A DNA stretch of 38,934 nucleotides, from contig JAAYSO010000052.1 in NCBI GenBank assembly GCA_012523945.1, positions 1 to 38,934 on the forward strand, in the 5' to 3' direction. How positions within the stretch are numbered: the stretch's first letter is position 1; each line of letters opens with the position of its first letter. A program made the translations under genes and the position numbers. This document shows positions 1 through 7,368 of the stretch, one piece after another. A model generated the notes under the pieces. That model did not search any database. It had not been told where the DNA came from and saw only the letters and a list, made by a program, of their open reading frames with translations. The stretch is from Bacillota bacterium. GTDB lineage: Bacteria; Bacillota; Dethiobacteria; Dethiobacterales; Dethiobacteraceae.

Positions 1-34
1 AAAAAACAGGACCGGATAATTGGTCCTGTTTTTT
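1..34 (-). terminator. Intrinsic terminator, probably bidirectional
   Basis: A perfect 9-bp stem (AACAGGACC / GGTCCTGTT) with an 8-nt loop is flanked by A-runs on one side and T-runs on the other. It lies 23 bp beyond the stop of the minus-strand DUF1858 gene and can also serve a plus-strand gene entering from the left of the window. Confidence 0.85.
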
Positions 35-56
35 ATCTCTATTTTTTTACTGTTTA

Positions 57-251
57 TTAGACTGCCTCGTTTAATTTTTTCAAGAACTCATCGGGATCTT
101 GACCGTGTACCATGGCAGCCTCCCGGATGGATTCAGCTGTGGCAGAAGGACAGCCTAAACAGTGAATCCCCATGGACATTAGAATTTTAACTGTTGACGG
201 ATACTTTTCTATGACTTGGGCAATTGTCATATCGCCGGTGATTTTTGCCAT
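57..251 (-). CDS. DUF1858 domain protein (hybrid-cluster-protein-associated redox disulfide type)
   Basis: A 64-residue cytoplasmic protein made almost entirely of one DUF1858 domain. The pattern is an N-terminal T-I-x-x-V-I-x-x-Y-P stretch followed by G-I-H-C-L-G-C-P near residues 28-35. The CxxC pair is what defines the putative redox-disulfide subgroup often found beside hybrid cluster protein genes. Start ATG at 251 has a good AAAGGAG ribosome binding site. The gene is monocistronic, with its own promoter and terminator. No hybrid cluster protein gene is in the window. The family assignment is firm; the redox role is only inferred from the CxxC and from family context. Confidence 0.88.
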   Translation of the reverse strand: MAKITGDMTIAQVIEKYPSTVKILMSMGIHCLGCPSATAESIREAAMVHGQDPDEFLKKLNEAV

Positions 252-321
252 TTAATTCACACTCCTTTTACTATCTTAACATTATTATTTGTCTCAGACA
301 GATATAAAAACCGTCATTCAC

Positions 322-330
322 ATTATACCA
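322..330 (-). promoter_or_regulatory. Extended -10 promoter for the DUF1858 gene
   Basis: On the minus strand this reads TGGTATAAT, a perfect -10 hexamer preceded by the TGn extension. No convincing -35 is present at the right distance. An 11-bp palindrome TGTCTGAGACA (positions 290-300) lies just downstream of the expected start point. Confidence 0.5.
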
Positions 331-384
331 TACAATAACATAAAGAGCATTACAACCTAAAATCTAAAATAAATTGTTAATTAC

Positions 385-1074
385 TTAATTTTCCTCATTC
401 GCATCTTCCTGTTCTGATTTTTCCAATTCGGCTTTGACGGCAGAAACCCAAGCACGTGCCGCTTCAACTAATTCAGTATTCTCCTCATTTTCCAGGGCAA
501 TCACTGCTTCCCATTGGGCCAGTGCTTCATCCGGTTTATTGGCACCATAATAGAGAAAAACTCCGTACTGATAGCGAGCTTGGGCGTGTTCCGGATCCAG
601 TTCAACGGCCTGCTGAAATTCAGTTTCAGCCACTTCTGTCTCTCCTGCATAGTAAGCTGCCACTGCCCGATCCACATGCAGATTGACATTTTCCGGCTCT
701 GACTCCAGTGCCTTGCCATAAGCCTCCATAGCCTTGCTAAAGCTCTCATTTGCTTTTTCACTTTCATCAGTTAAGCTGTAGAGCACACCCAGATTATAAT
801 TAGCATTACCCAGTTGTGTTAGCAAACCAACATCTTCTGGTGAGTCTTTTAAGCTTTCCTCGTACTGGGCCACTAAATCATTAATCTGGGCAATTTGACT
901 TTCATAATCCCAAGGCTCCTCCTGCCTGGGAGCGGATGGGTTGGCAAACACTGCTATAAGTGAAGAAACAATTAATCCACCTGCAATCAAAAAGACAAGA
1001 ATATAAACTGCAACTTTATTTTTTCTCATTCTGGCTATGAAGTTGTTTGCTGACGACGTATTTTTCTTTTTCAC
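385..1074 (-). CDS. Membrane-anchored tetratricopeptide repeat protein
   Basis: A 229-residue protein with a basic cytoplasmic N-terminus, one transmembrane segment at about residues 21-43, and a predicted outside region. About three TPR units fall between residues 80 and 205 (N-Y-N-L-G-V-L-Y, then A-V-A-A-Y-Y-A-G-E, then A-R-Y-Q-Y-G-V-F-L), with an acidic tail. Start is GTG at 1074 behind a strong AGGAGGTAACC site. The anchored TPR layout suggests a scaffold for protein-protein contacts at the membrane; the partner is unknown. It is divergent from the YqhV gene. Confidence 0.8.
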   Translation of the reverse strand: MKKKNTSSANNFIARMRKNKVAVYILVFLIAGGLIVSSLIAVFANPSAPRQEEPWDYESQIAQINDLVAQYEESLKDSPEDVGLLTQLGNANYNLGVLYSLTDESEKANESFSKAMEAYGKALESEPENVNLHVDRAVAAYYAGETEVAETEFQQAVELDPEHAQARYQYGVFLYYGANKPDEALAQWEAVIALENEENTELVEAARAWVSAVKAELEKSEQEDANEEN

Positions 1075-1246
1075 TGGTTACCTCCTGGGGCAGATGTTTT
1101 TACGTCTGAAGATCCTGCTTTCTATCTTTCGCTTTATGCTGATGAAAATCCTTTGCTTAAATTTTGAATTTTTTGTGGCGTTTCTGCAGTTACTTTTTTC
1201 TTTTAAACGTATATTTATGACAAGGAAAAATATACAGGAGGAAGTA

Positions 1247-1510
1247 ATGAAAAACTCTACCATTTATCTCATGTCGGCACTGCGGCTATTCTCGGGGCTC
1301 ATGGAAATTTTGGCAGGCTACCTGATTCTCCGCTTTAACAGCATCGAAACTGCTTTGCGCATAAACAGCCTTTTAGCAGTTGTCGGCCCTTCTTTACTCA
1401 TTATCTGTATTTTCATAGGCATCACCGGTCTTTCCTCACGCCTGCCCCTCTACCGCTTAATCCTCATTTATGCCGGAGCTTTTTTAATTTTTTGGGGAAC
1501 ACGTACTTAA
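1247..1510 (+). CDS. YqhV-family membrane protein (DUF2619)
   Basis: An 87-residue protein with three hydrophobic segments. It resembles Bacillus YqhV in the pattern A-L-R-L-F-S-G-L-M-E followed by I-N-S-L-L-A-V-V-G-P-S, and in length. The start chosen is ATG 1247, preceded by AGGAGGAAGTA. A longer open frame back to 1037 exists, but it overlaps the divergent TPR gene and lacks a ribosome binding site. YqhV genes in spore formers are often near stage III sporulation genes; here the partner is a prenyl diphosphate synthase 20 bp downstream. Function unknown. Confidence 0.8.
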   Translation: MKNSTIYLMSALRLFSGLMEILAGYLILRFNSIETALRINSLLAVVGPSLLIICIFIGITGLSSRLPLYRLILIYAGAFLIFWGTRT

Positions 1511-1530
1511 AAAGCATACTTCTTTCTTAA

Positions 1531-2547
1531 ATGGGTCAGGCTAAAGTTAACAAAGAAACAGGTGATGCAGATTTGACTACAGACCAAAAAACTCTTTCCC
1601 GGCTCTTGACTTTGCCTGGCCTGGAAGAAGTGGAAAAACGCCTGCAGGAATTAAGTACAGGTTTTGATGATTACACCCCTCTTTTTGCCAAAGTTGTCAC
1701 CGGCGGGGGCAAAAGATTACGCCCGGCGCTGGTATTATTATGCGGCTCCTTCACTTCTGCCCCGCCGGCAGTTTTAGTGGATGTGGCTTGCGCCGTGGAA
1801 TTAATCCATGCAGCTTCATTAGTCCATGATGATGTGATTGATCATGCCCAATTGCGGCGCGGTCTTCCTACCGTCTCCGCCCAGTGGGGGGATCATCAGG
1901 CTGTTTTGTACGGGGATTTTTTATTTGCCAGAGCTTTTTCCCTTTTAACCAAGCCGCAAACGGCACAGATTTTAGAGTCCATGACAAAGGCCATCAGCCT
2001 GATGTGTGAAGGTGAAATAGAAATGGCTAACCTGCTTTACAATTGTGATTTTACAGAAGCAGATTATTACGATTACATTTATAAAAAGACTGCTTTTTTT
2101 CTATCCGCCTGCTGTCTGGCCGGTACACAAGCCGGTAAAGCGTCGCAAACAGTCTGTAATGCTCTGGCTGCTTTCGGTTTACATCTGGGCTATGCCTTCC
2201 AACTGAAAGATGATCTTTTAGACTTTACCGGCAAGGCAGAAATCACAGGCAAACCGGCACTGCAAGATTTGCGGGAAGGTTACCTGACTTTGCCGGTTAT
2301 TAAGCTTTTACAGCATCCCCTCTACAGTACATACACAAAAAAAATCATTACGGACCGTAATTTTACAGTGCAAAATCTCCGCTTTATCCGCCAAAGTTTA
2401 GACGAAAGCGGCATTGTCACCGAACTGGAAAATGATGTCCGCAATTTTACAGCTAAGGCAAAACAATATTTAAATCTTCTGCCGAAAAAACCAGGCCGCA
2501 TTATTCTGGCCCGCCTGGCCGATTATATCGCACAACGCAAACACTAG
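1531..2547 (+). CDS. Long-chain polyprenyl diphosphate synthase (heptaprenyl-type catalytic subunit)
   Basis: A 338-residue trans-isoprenyl diphosphate synthase that elongates allylic diphosphates with isopentenyl diphosphate, making the menaquinone side chain or a terpene precursor. It shows G-G-G-K-R-L-R-P at 58-65, the first aspartate-rich motif D-D-V-I-D at 100-104 followed by R-R-G, and the second motif D-D-L-L-D at 227-231 preceded by Q-L-K. There is no bulky aromatic just before the first motif (A-S-L-V-H), which fits a long-chain product, but length cannot be fixed by eye. The ATG at 1531 has no Shine-Dalgarno sequence, so coupling to the upstream YqhV gene is likely. Its last four bases overlap the end of the convergent terpene synthase-like gene. 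Confidence 0.88.
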   Translation: MGQAKVNKETGDADLTTDQKTLSRLLTLPGLEEVEKRLQELSTGFDDYTPLFAKVVTGGGKRLRPALVLLCGSFTSAPPAVLVDVACAVELIHAASLVHDDVIDHAQLRRGLPTVSAQWGDHQAVLYGDFLFARAFSLLTKPQTAQILESMTKAISLMCEGEIEMANLLYNCDFTEADYYDYIYKKTAFFLSACCLAGTQAGKASQTVCNALAAFGLHLGYAFQLKDDLLDFTGKAEITGKPALQDLREGYLTLPVIKLLQHPLYSTYTKKIITDRNFTVQNLRFIRQSLDESGIVTELENDVRNFTAKAKQYLNLLPKKPGRIILARLADYIAQRKH

Positions 2548-3611
2548 ATTACACCGCCTTTACGCAGGTAGAGACAAAAGCGATGCAGCCATCTTGCTTC
2601 AGCTCCCGCAAAGTGCAGCAATTGCTGTACTGTTTTTTTGCAGCCGTGTTGGAAAGCTTTAGGATCAGAAAGATATAGAGCCAAAAGTCCTATACTCACT
2701 GTAAAATGAAAAGCCGGCCGGGGGAGCTTCTTAACGCGGGTTAAGGTTTCTTCCAGGAAACGCAACAGACCTTTTTCGGCAGCCAAAGCAGTAGGATAAA
2801 AGTTGACAAAATTTAAATCATTAAAATCTTTATCTTCATCCAGATCAATAAAGTAATCTAAAAGGATGTGCAGTCCACAAAGCCAGGGGAAGTAACAGGA
2901 AAGTAGTTGCGAGATTTCTTTTGGCGAAACAGGGCCTGCCGCCGCCATGGCTGCCAGCATAAAAACGCCAAGAGTTGAACCGCAGGCAGCGGCAAACTCC
3001 CACCAGTAAACATCCGTTTGACTGCTATTTTGCCGGTTAAACCAAGAAACCAGCTTTTCCACGCGTACATTTATCTCCAAATGCTTGTAAACTTGCAAAT
3101 CTGCATATAGCTCCACCAAACGGCGCATGTTCTGACGAATATCATTATACCCTGCCAGTTCTGACAGCGCCTGCCGGCAGGTTTGTACTAAATGATTAAG
3201 ATAACCGCCGTCATTTTGGTAAGGATAATCTTCATACCAAAAACAGAAAGGTTCATTTAAATCAACGGCTGCCAGGATCGCCTGATGTAAAGTCCTCAGG
3301 CTTTTTTCATTTGTCCCCGGCACCCGGTCACTTAAATTATCCAAATAATCACTTATGGTTTGTAAAGCAACAATAAAACGGAGTAAGACGGACTTTTTTT
3401 CCGGCGTATAAACAGAATAAATGCTGCCACCCTGGCAGTGAAAACGTTTGTGGACTATGCTGTTTAGGGCTTGCGTACGCAGTTGCGGACAGGGGATGGC
3501 TGCGGCTAGTTTCCGCCATCCGGCCAATTCCCGGTTTACCTGCGGAAAAACTCGCAGGGTAAATGGTACAATTAATGCCAGTTCCTTTGATTTTGCCAAG
3601 ATACTTGCCAA
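2544..3611 (-). CDS. Tetraprenyl-beta-curcumene synthase-like protein (YtpB/DUF2600 family)
   Basis: A 355-residue, largely alpha-helical protein matching the YtpB family. In Bacillus subtilis YtpB cyclises all-trans heptaprenyl diphosphate to the C35 terpene tetraprenyl-beta-curcumene. Key matches are D-Y-L-D-N-L-S-D-R at 88-96 and D-Y-F-I-D-L-D-E-D at 252-260 followed by D-L-N-F, both acidic and suited to Mg-diphosphate binding. The start is TTG at 3611, supported by GGAGGG seven bases upstream. Convergent with and overlapping by 4 bp a polyprenyl diphosphate synthase that could supply its substrate. No squalene-cyclase-type partner (SqhC) is in the window. Family call good; exact product inferred. 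Confidence 0.85.
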   Translation of the reverse strand: MASILAKSKELALIVPFTLRVFPQVNRELAGWRKLAAAIPCPQLRTQALNSIVHKRFHCQGGSIYSVYTPEKKSVLLRFIVALQTISDYLDNLSDRVPGTNEKSLRTLHQAILAAVDLNEPFCFWYEDYPYQNDGGYLNHLVQTCRQALSELAGYNDIRQNMRRLVELYADLQVYKHLEINVRVEKLVSWFNRQNSSQTDVYWWEFAAACGSTLGVFMLAAMAAAGPVSPKEISQLLSCYFPWLCGLHILLDYFIDLDEDKDFNDLNFVNFYPTALAAEKGLLRFLEETLTRVKKLPRPAFHFTVSIGLLALYLSDPKAFQHGCKKTVQQLLHFAGAEARWLHRFCLYLRKGGVI

Positions 3612-3743
3612 AAAAGTCCCTCCAATCCTTTAGCCTAACCTTACTATGCCCCAAAACAATGCCTTTAGTCGCCCCAGCTTGCGCGGCGCCGTACAAAGGA
3701 ATTACCCTGTAAGGTAAGCAAATGCAGGATTTCTCAGTTTGCA

Positions 3744-3779
3744 CAAAAAAAAGACGATGAAGCCAAAGCTTAATCGTCT
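3744..3779 (-). terminator. Intrinsic terminator for the ferredoxin-like gene
   Basis: Minus strand: AGACGAT stem, a 14-nt loop, ATCGTCT, then eight T residues. It lies 25 bp past the stop of the 3804-4544 gene. Confidence 0.8.
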
Positions 3780-3803
3780 CGATAATTAAAGCTAAGATGT
3801 CGT

Positions 3804-4544
3804 TTATGCAGTTAGTTGCTGGCGATTGATAATTTTTCCGTCCAGGGAAATACGTACTAAATTTACCGGTACGGGAACACCGGCGCGTTTAACGGCTTCC
3901 TGGACAATTCTGACCAGCCCGCCGCAGCAAGGCACTTCCATGTAAGCAACTGTAATGCTTTTCAAATTGTTTTGACGGATGATTGCTGTCAGTTTTTCCA
4001 CATAGCTCATGCCGTCATCCAGTTTCGGACACCCCACGGCAAGTGCTCTGCCGCGCAGTAAATTTTTATGAAAATCGGCATAAGCAAAAGATGTGCAGTC
4101 TGCAGCAATTAAAAGGTCGGCATTTTTAAAATAATCAGCTTTAGGATTTACCAGGGCAAATTGTACAGGCCACTGTGTCAGTTCAGAAGGTGTTTCTGTA
4201 AAATCGTCAACATTGGTTGTTTCTTTTTGCGGTTGAATTCTTCTGGCCATGGTGCCAGGGCAGCCGCAACCCAGAGGCTCCTGCTCTTCTTTTTGGGTAG
4301 CCAGATGTTCAGCCACGGCTTCTTCATCAAAGGCTTCAGCTTCCCGTTCTTCAATGATTAGTGCACCTTTAGGACAATCACCCAAACAGGCGCCCAGGCC
4401 GTCACAGAGATTTTCCGCCACTAATTTCGCTTTTCCGTTTACTATTTGCAAAGCGCCTTCTGCGCAACCAGGTATGCATAAACCGCAGCCATCACATTTT
4501 TCTTCATCAATCCGAATAATCGGTCTTAACATTTTTTTCGCCAT
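3804..4544 (-). CDS. Two-cluster 4Fe-4S ferredoxin-domain protein
   Basis: A 246-residue cytoplasmic protein. Residues 10-70 hold two ferredoxin-like cluster sites: C-D-G-C-G-L-C-I-P-G-C, then C-D-G-L-G-A-C-L-G-D-C-P. A linker carries a C-G-C-P group. The C-terminal half has conserved W-P-V-Q, A-D-C-T-S-F-A-Y, V-G-C-P-K-L-D-D and P-C-C-G-G motifs, a pattern I associate with a clostridial family of unknown reaction. The extra conserved cysteines suggest a further cluster or a redox-active site. Start ATG 4544 has GGAGGT seven bases upstream; an ATG 18 bases earlier overlaps that site and is rejected. Monocistronic. An electron-transfer role is inferred. Confidence 0.82.
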   Translation of the reverse strand: MAKKMLRPIIRIDEEKCDGCGLCIPGCAEGALQIVNGKAKLVAENLCDGLGACLGDCPKGALIIEEREAEAFDEEAVAEHLATQKEEQEPLGCGCPGTMARRIQPQKETTNVDDFTETPSELTQWPVQFALVNPKADYFKNADLLIAADCTSFAYADFHKNLLRGRALAVGCPKLDDGMSYVEKLTAIIRQNNLKSITVAYMEVPCCGGLVRIVQEAVKRAGVPVPVNLVRISLDGKIINRQQLTA

Positions 4545-4645
4545 TTCTTGTACCTCCTGCATTCTTCTTACTTGCAGTATAACACGGTGTAATAATTAAA
4601 GATGTGATCTAGATCAAATCCATAAGAAAGACAGAAGTATATCAT

Positions 4646-4681
4646 GAAAAAATCCGCAAGCCTTCACTTGCGGATTTTTTT
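4646..4681 (-). terminator. Intrinsic terminator after aconitase, bidirectional
   Basis: The stem AAATCCGCAAG / CTTGCGGATTT has a short loop and A/T runs on both sides. It sits exactly at the aconitase stop codon on the minus strand. Confidence 0.85.
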
Positions 4682-6606
4682 TAGGCATTTTGCTTTTTCG
4701 TGTGATTGAGTAAACCACCGGCCGTAATTATATTGATCTGGCGCGGGGTAAGACCGTGATAAACAGCAAAAGTTGTGCCCCTGGTCTCGTTTTCAATTTC
4801 AATAGTTTCCTGTTGCAACTGCTGGTGCAGGTTGCGAATGACTAAAACGTCATCCTGTTTAATCTGCTCATAATCGGCTTCATTCACAAATGTTAGCGGT
4901 AAAATCCCGAAGTTGACCAGGTTGGCATGGTGGATACGGGCAAAGGATTTGGCGATAACGGCCTTCAAACCCAGGTACATGGGAGCTAAAGCGGCATGTT
5001 CGCGACTGGAACCTTGTCCGTAGTTATGCCCGCCCACAACAACGCCGCCTTTGGCTGCCTTGGCCCGTTCGGCAAATGTGGGATCAATGCCGGAAAAGAC
5101 ATATTCACTGATGGCTGGAATGTTTGAACGTAGCGGCAAAATTTTTGCCCCCGCCGGCATAATATGGTCCGTGGTAATATTGTCTTCTACCTGCAGCAGG
5201 ACTTTAAGGCTCATTGTATCCGGCAGATCCTCATTAACCGGCAGCGGTTTAATATTGGGGCCGCGGATTACTTCCACTTCATGCGGGTTATCAGCAGGAG
5301 GTATAATCATGCCGTCATCAATAATGAATTTCTCCGGCAATTCAATTCTTGTATATTCTCCCAGCTCACGGGGATCAACCAGTTCACCCCTCAGGGCGGC
5401 AGCAGCGGCAGCTTCCGGTCCCGTTAAATAGACCTGGGCATCTGCTGTGCCGGAACGTCCTTTAAAATTACGGTTAAAAGTACGCACAGAAACTGCCCCG
5501 GAAGCAGGAGCCTGTCCCATACCGATACAAGGGCCGCAAGCCGATTCTAAAATCCTGGCGCCGGAAGCGATTAAATCGGCTAAAATGCCGTCCCTGGCTA
5601 GCATTTCAAATACCTGACGTGATCCGGGTGAAATCACCAGGCTTACATCCTCATGTACTTTTTTGCCGCGCAATATTTTTGCCACCTGGGCTAAATCGGC
5701 ATACGAAGAGTTAGTACAACTGCCAATAGCCACTTGCTGCACTTTCAACCCGGACAGTTCCCTGATGGGCTTGACGGCATCCGGGCTGTGGGGGCAAGCC
5801 ACAAGCGGCTCCAATTCACTTAAATTAATGATAATTTCTTCATCATATTCAGCATCTGCATCAGGCTGTAATTCCACCCAGTGGTGGAGGCGATCCTGTG
5901 CCGCCAAAAATGCTTTCGTCATTTCATCGCTGGGGAAAATAGAAGTGGTGGCTCCCAGCTCGGCACCCATATTGGTAATGGTAGCCCGTTCAGGCACAGT
6001 TAAAGTTTTGACGCCTTCCCCGGTATATTCAATAACCTTGCCTACCCCACCCTTTACAGTCAGGAGGCGCAGGACTTCCAGGATAACATCTTTTGCCGAG
6101 ACCCACGGCGACAATTTGCCCAATAATTTTACCTGCACCACTTTGGGCATGGTCAAATAAAAGGGTCCTCCTCCCATGGCCACGGCCACATCCAGGCCAC
6201 CGGCACCTATGGCCAACATACCGAGACCGCCGGCAGTAGGCGTATGGCTGTCGGAACCAAGGAGAGTTTTACCAGGCACGCCGAAACGCTCCAGATGTAC
6301 TTGGTGGCAAATACCGTTTCCGGGGCGGGAGAAATGGATACCGTGTTTGGCCGCCACAGTTTGCAGGTAGCGATGGTCATCAGCATTTTCAAAACCTGTC
6401 TGCAGCGTATTATGATCAACATAAGATACAGATAATTCCGTTTTAACCCGCGGCACGCCCATGGCTTCAAACTGTAAGTAAGCCATGGTCCCGGTAGCAT
6501 CCTGGGTTAAAGTCTGATCAATGCGAATGGCAATTTCAGAACCGGCAATCATTTCACCGGAAACTAAATGTTCTGCAATAATTTTACGCGTTATATTCTG
6601 TCCCAT
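4681..6606 (-). CDS. Aconitate hydratase, Aquifex type
   Basis: A 641-residue [4Fe-4S] enzyme that interconverts citrate and isocitrate through cis-aconitate. It is single-chain: the N-terminal three-domain core is followed by the swivel domain from about residue 480 (L-P-L-R-S-N-I, then Y-G-Q-G-S-S-R-E-H-A near 560). Cluster ligands are Cys297 (G-S-C-T-N-S-S) and Cys357/Cys360 (A-C-G-P-C-I-G-M-G). The length of about 640 separates it from the about 900-residue AcnA and fits the short aconitase group of Aquifex and many Clostridia. ATG 6606 has an AAGGAGGAG site. A sigma-A-like promoter lies just upstream. The 3-isopropylmalate and homoaconitate branches are less likely because those are usually split or shorter. 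Confidence 0.92.
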   Translation of the reverse strand: MGQNITRKIIAEHLVSGEMIAGSEIAIRIDQTLTQDATGTMAYLQFEAMGVPRVKTELSVSYVDHNTLQTGFENADDHRYLQTVAAKHGIHFSRPGNGICHQVHLERFGVPGKTLLGSDSHTPTAGGLGMLAIGAGGLDVAVAMGGGPFYLTMPKVVQVKLLGKLSPWVSAKDVILEVLRLLTVKGGVGKVIEYTGEGVKTLTVPERATITNMGAELGATTSIFPSDEMTKAFLAAQDRLHHWVELQPDADAEYDEEIIINLSELEPLVACPHSPDAVKPIRELSGLKVQQVAIGSCTNSSYADLAQVAKILRGKKVHEDVSLVISPGSRQVFEMLARDGILADLIASGARILESACGPCIGMGQAPASGAVSVRTFNRNFKGRSGTADAQVYLTGPEAAAAAALRGELVDPRELGEYTRIELPEKFIIDDGMIIPPADNPHEVEVIRGPNIKPLPVNEDLPDTMSLKVLLQVEDNITTDHIMPAGAKILPLRSNIPAISEYVFSGIDPTFAERAKAAKGGVVVGGHNYGQGSSREHAALAPMYLGLKAVIAKSFARIHHANLVNFGILPLTFVNEADYEQIKQDDVLVIRNLHQQLQQETIEIENETRGTTFAVYHGLTPRQINIITAGGLLNHTKKQNA

Positions 6607-6632
6607 TGCATCTCCTCCTTACTCTTCACTTG

Positions 6633-6661
6633 AATTTACCACATATATTTTAAATCGTCAA
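6633..6661 (-). promoter_or_regulatory. Sigma-A-type promoter for aconitase
   Basis: Minus strand: TTGACG, exactly 17 bp, TAAATT, ending 27 bp before the aconitase ATG. It lies just past the end of the decayed gene at 6668-7218, so aconitase can be transcribed independently of it. Confidence 0.6.
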
Positions 6662-6667
6662 CGAACA

Positions 6668-7218
6668 CTATCTTTCCGGGCGGTTTTTAAGCAGGAACTT
6701 TTTCAGCTCTGTAGCGGTAGCCTTAAAACGTTTTTCAGCAAAAGTGTAAAAATGGGCTTTAAATGCGATTAAGACGAGTAAAAGTGCACAGAAATATCCA
6801 GCCTTCTTGACCGGGTTATCTTTTATCCGCTACAGACTCATATTTTGTTTGAAATCCAGCACCTCCTGGTGCAGATTGATGATAAAAAAACCTCGTTTTG
6901 TCTTGAACATAAGAAAGGGCGGCTCTTTGGGATTTAAATACAGTTTGCCCCGGGCGTGGTAAATTCCGCTTTTACTGCCGCCCACAGCACTGCCACAATA
7001 TATATTAGTGTGGAGAGCATAAATACCATAAAGGAAATCCGGCCGGTTATACCTAACCAAAATATAATGCAATATACTGCGTTTAACCAGGCAGAGATCA
7101 GCCAAAAGCGGGCCCAGTTATATTTTCTAACCTTGGTTAATTCTTTATTGATCGCACTATCTATATCAATAATTTCTGTGGGCTGCCGCGAAACAAGCCG
7201 GGAAAAAATATATAACAA
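6668..7218 (-). pseudogene. Decayed membrane-protein gene (one frameshift, one nonsense codon)
   Basis: Three consecutive coding-like segments on the minus strand seem to be one broken gene. From TTG 7218 (GGGGGAT upstream) a frame runs 94 codons with two membrane segments (W-A-R-F-W-L-I-S-A-W-L, then F-M-V-F-M-L-S-T-L-I-Y). Near 6940-6955, at a CCCGGGG run, coding character jumps to the -1 frame with G-K-L-Y-L-N-P-K-E-P-P-F. That frame stops at TAG 6830-6832 but stays open for 53 more codons to 6668, with a third membrane segment (Y-F-C-A-L-L-L-V-L-I-A-F). Upstream of 7218 the frame has hydrophobic codons back to a TGA with no better start. The G-x-x-Y-x-N-P pattern recalls DUF5808-type membrane proteins. 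Sequencing error at the G/C run is an alternative for the frameshift. Confidence 0.55.
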
Positions 7219-7368
7219 AACGATCCCCCAAACCAGTCAATGTTGTTTTACCTGCCTATTCCCTCAGTTCGCTGTACCAAATTCCCGCCGTCATACTGTA
7301 TAAAGTCCTGGCGGCATAAATTTGCCGGAGGCAGTAGAAGAATAAATTTAACAGTGGAGGCTAAACAA

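Noticed and set aside
1037-1246. N-terminal extension of the YqhV-like protein
   Set aside because: It overlaps the divergent TPR gene and lacks a ribosome binding site, while ATG 1247 has AGGAGG at the right distance.
3349-3744. A 131-codon open frame on the minus strand
   Set aside because: Mostly antisense or out of frame inside the YtpB-like gene, whose motifs are clear. No homology-like pattern seen.
5663-6160. A 165-codon open frame on the plus strand
   Set aside because: It is antisense to the aconitase core and has low-complexity Ser/Thr composition typical of a shadow frame.
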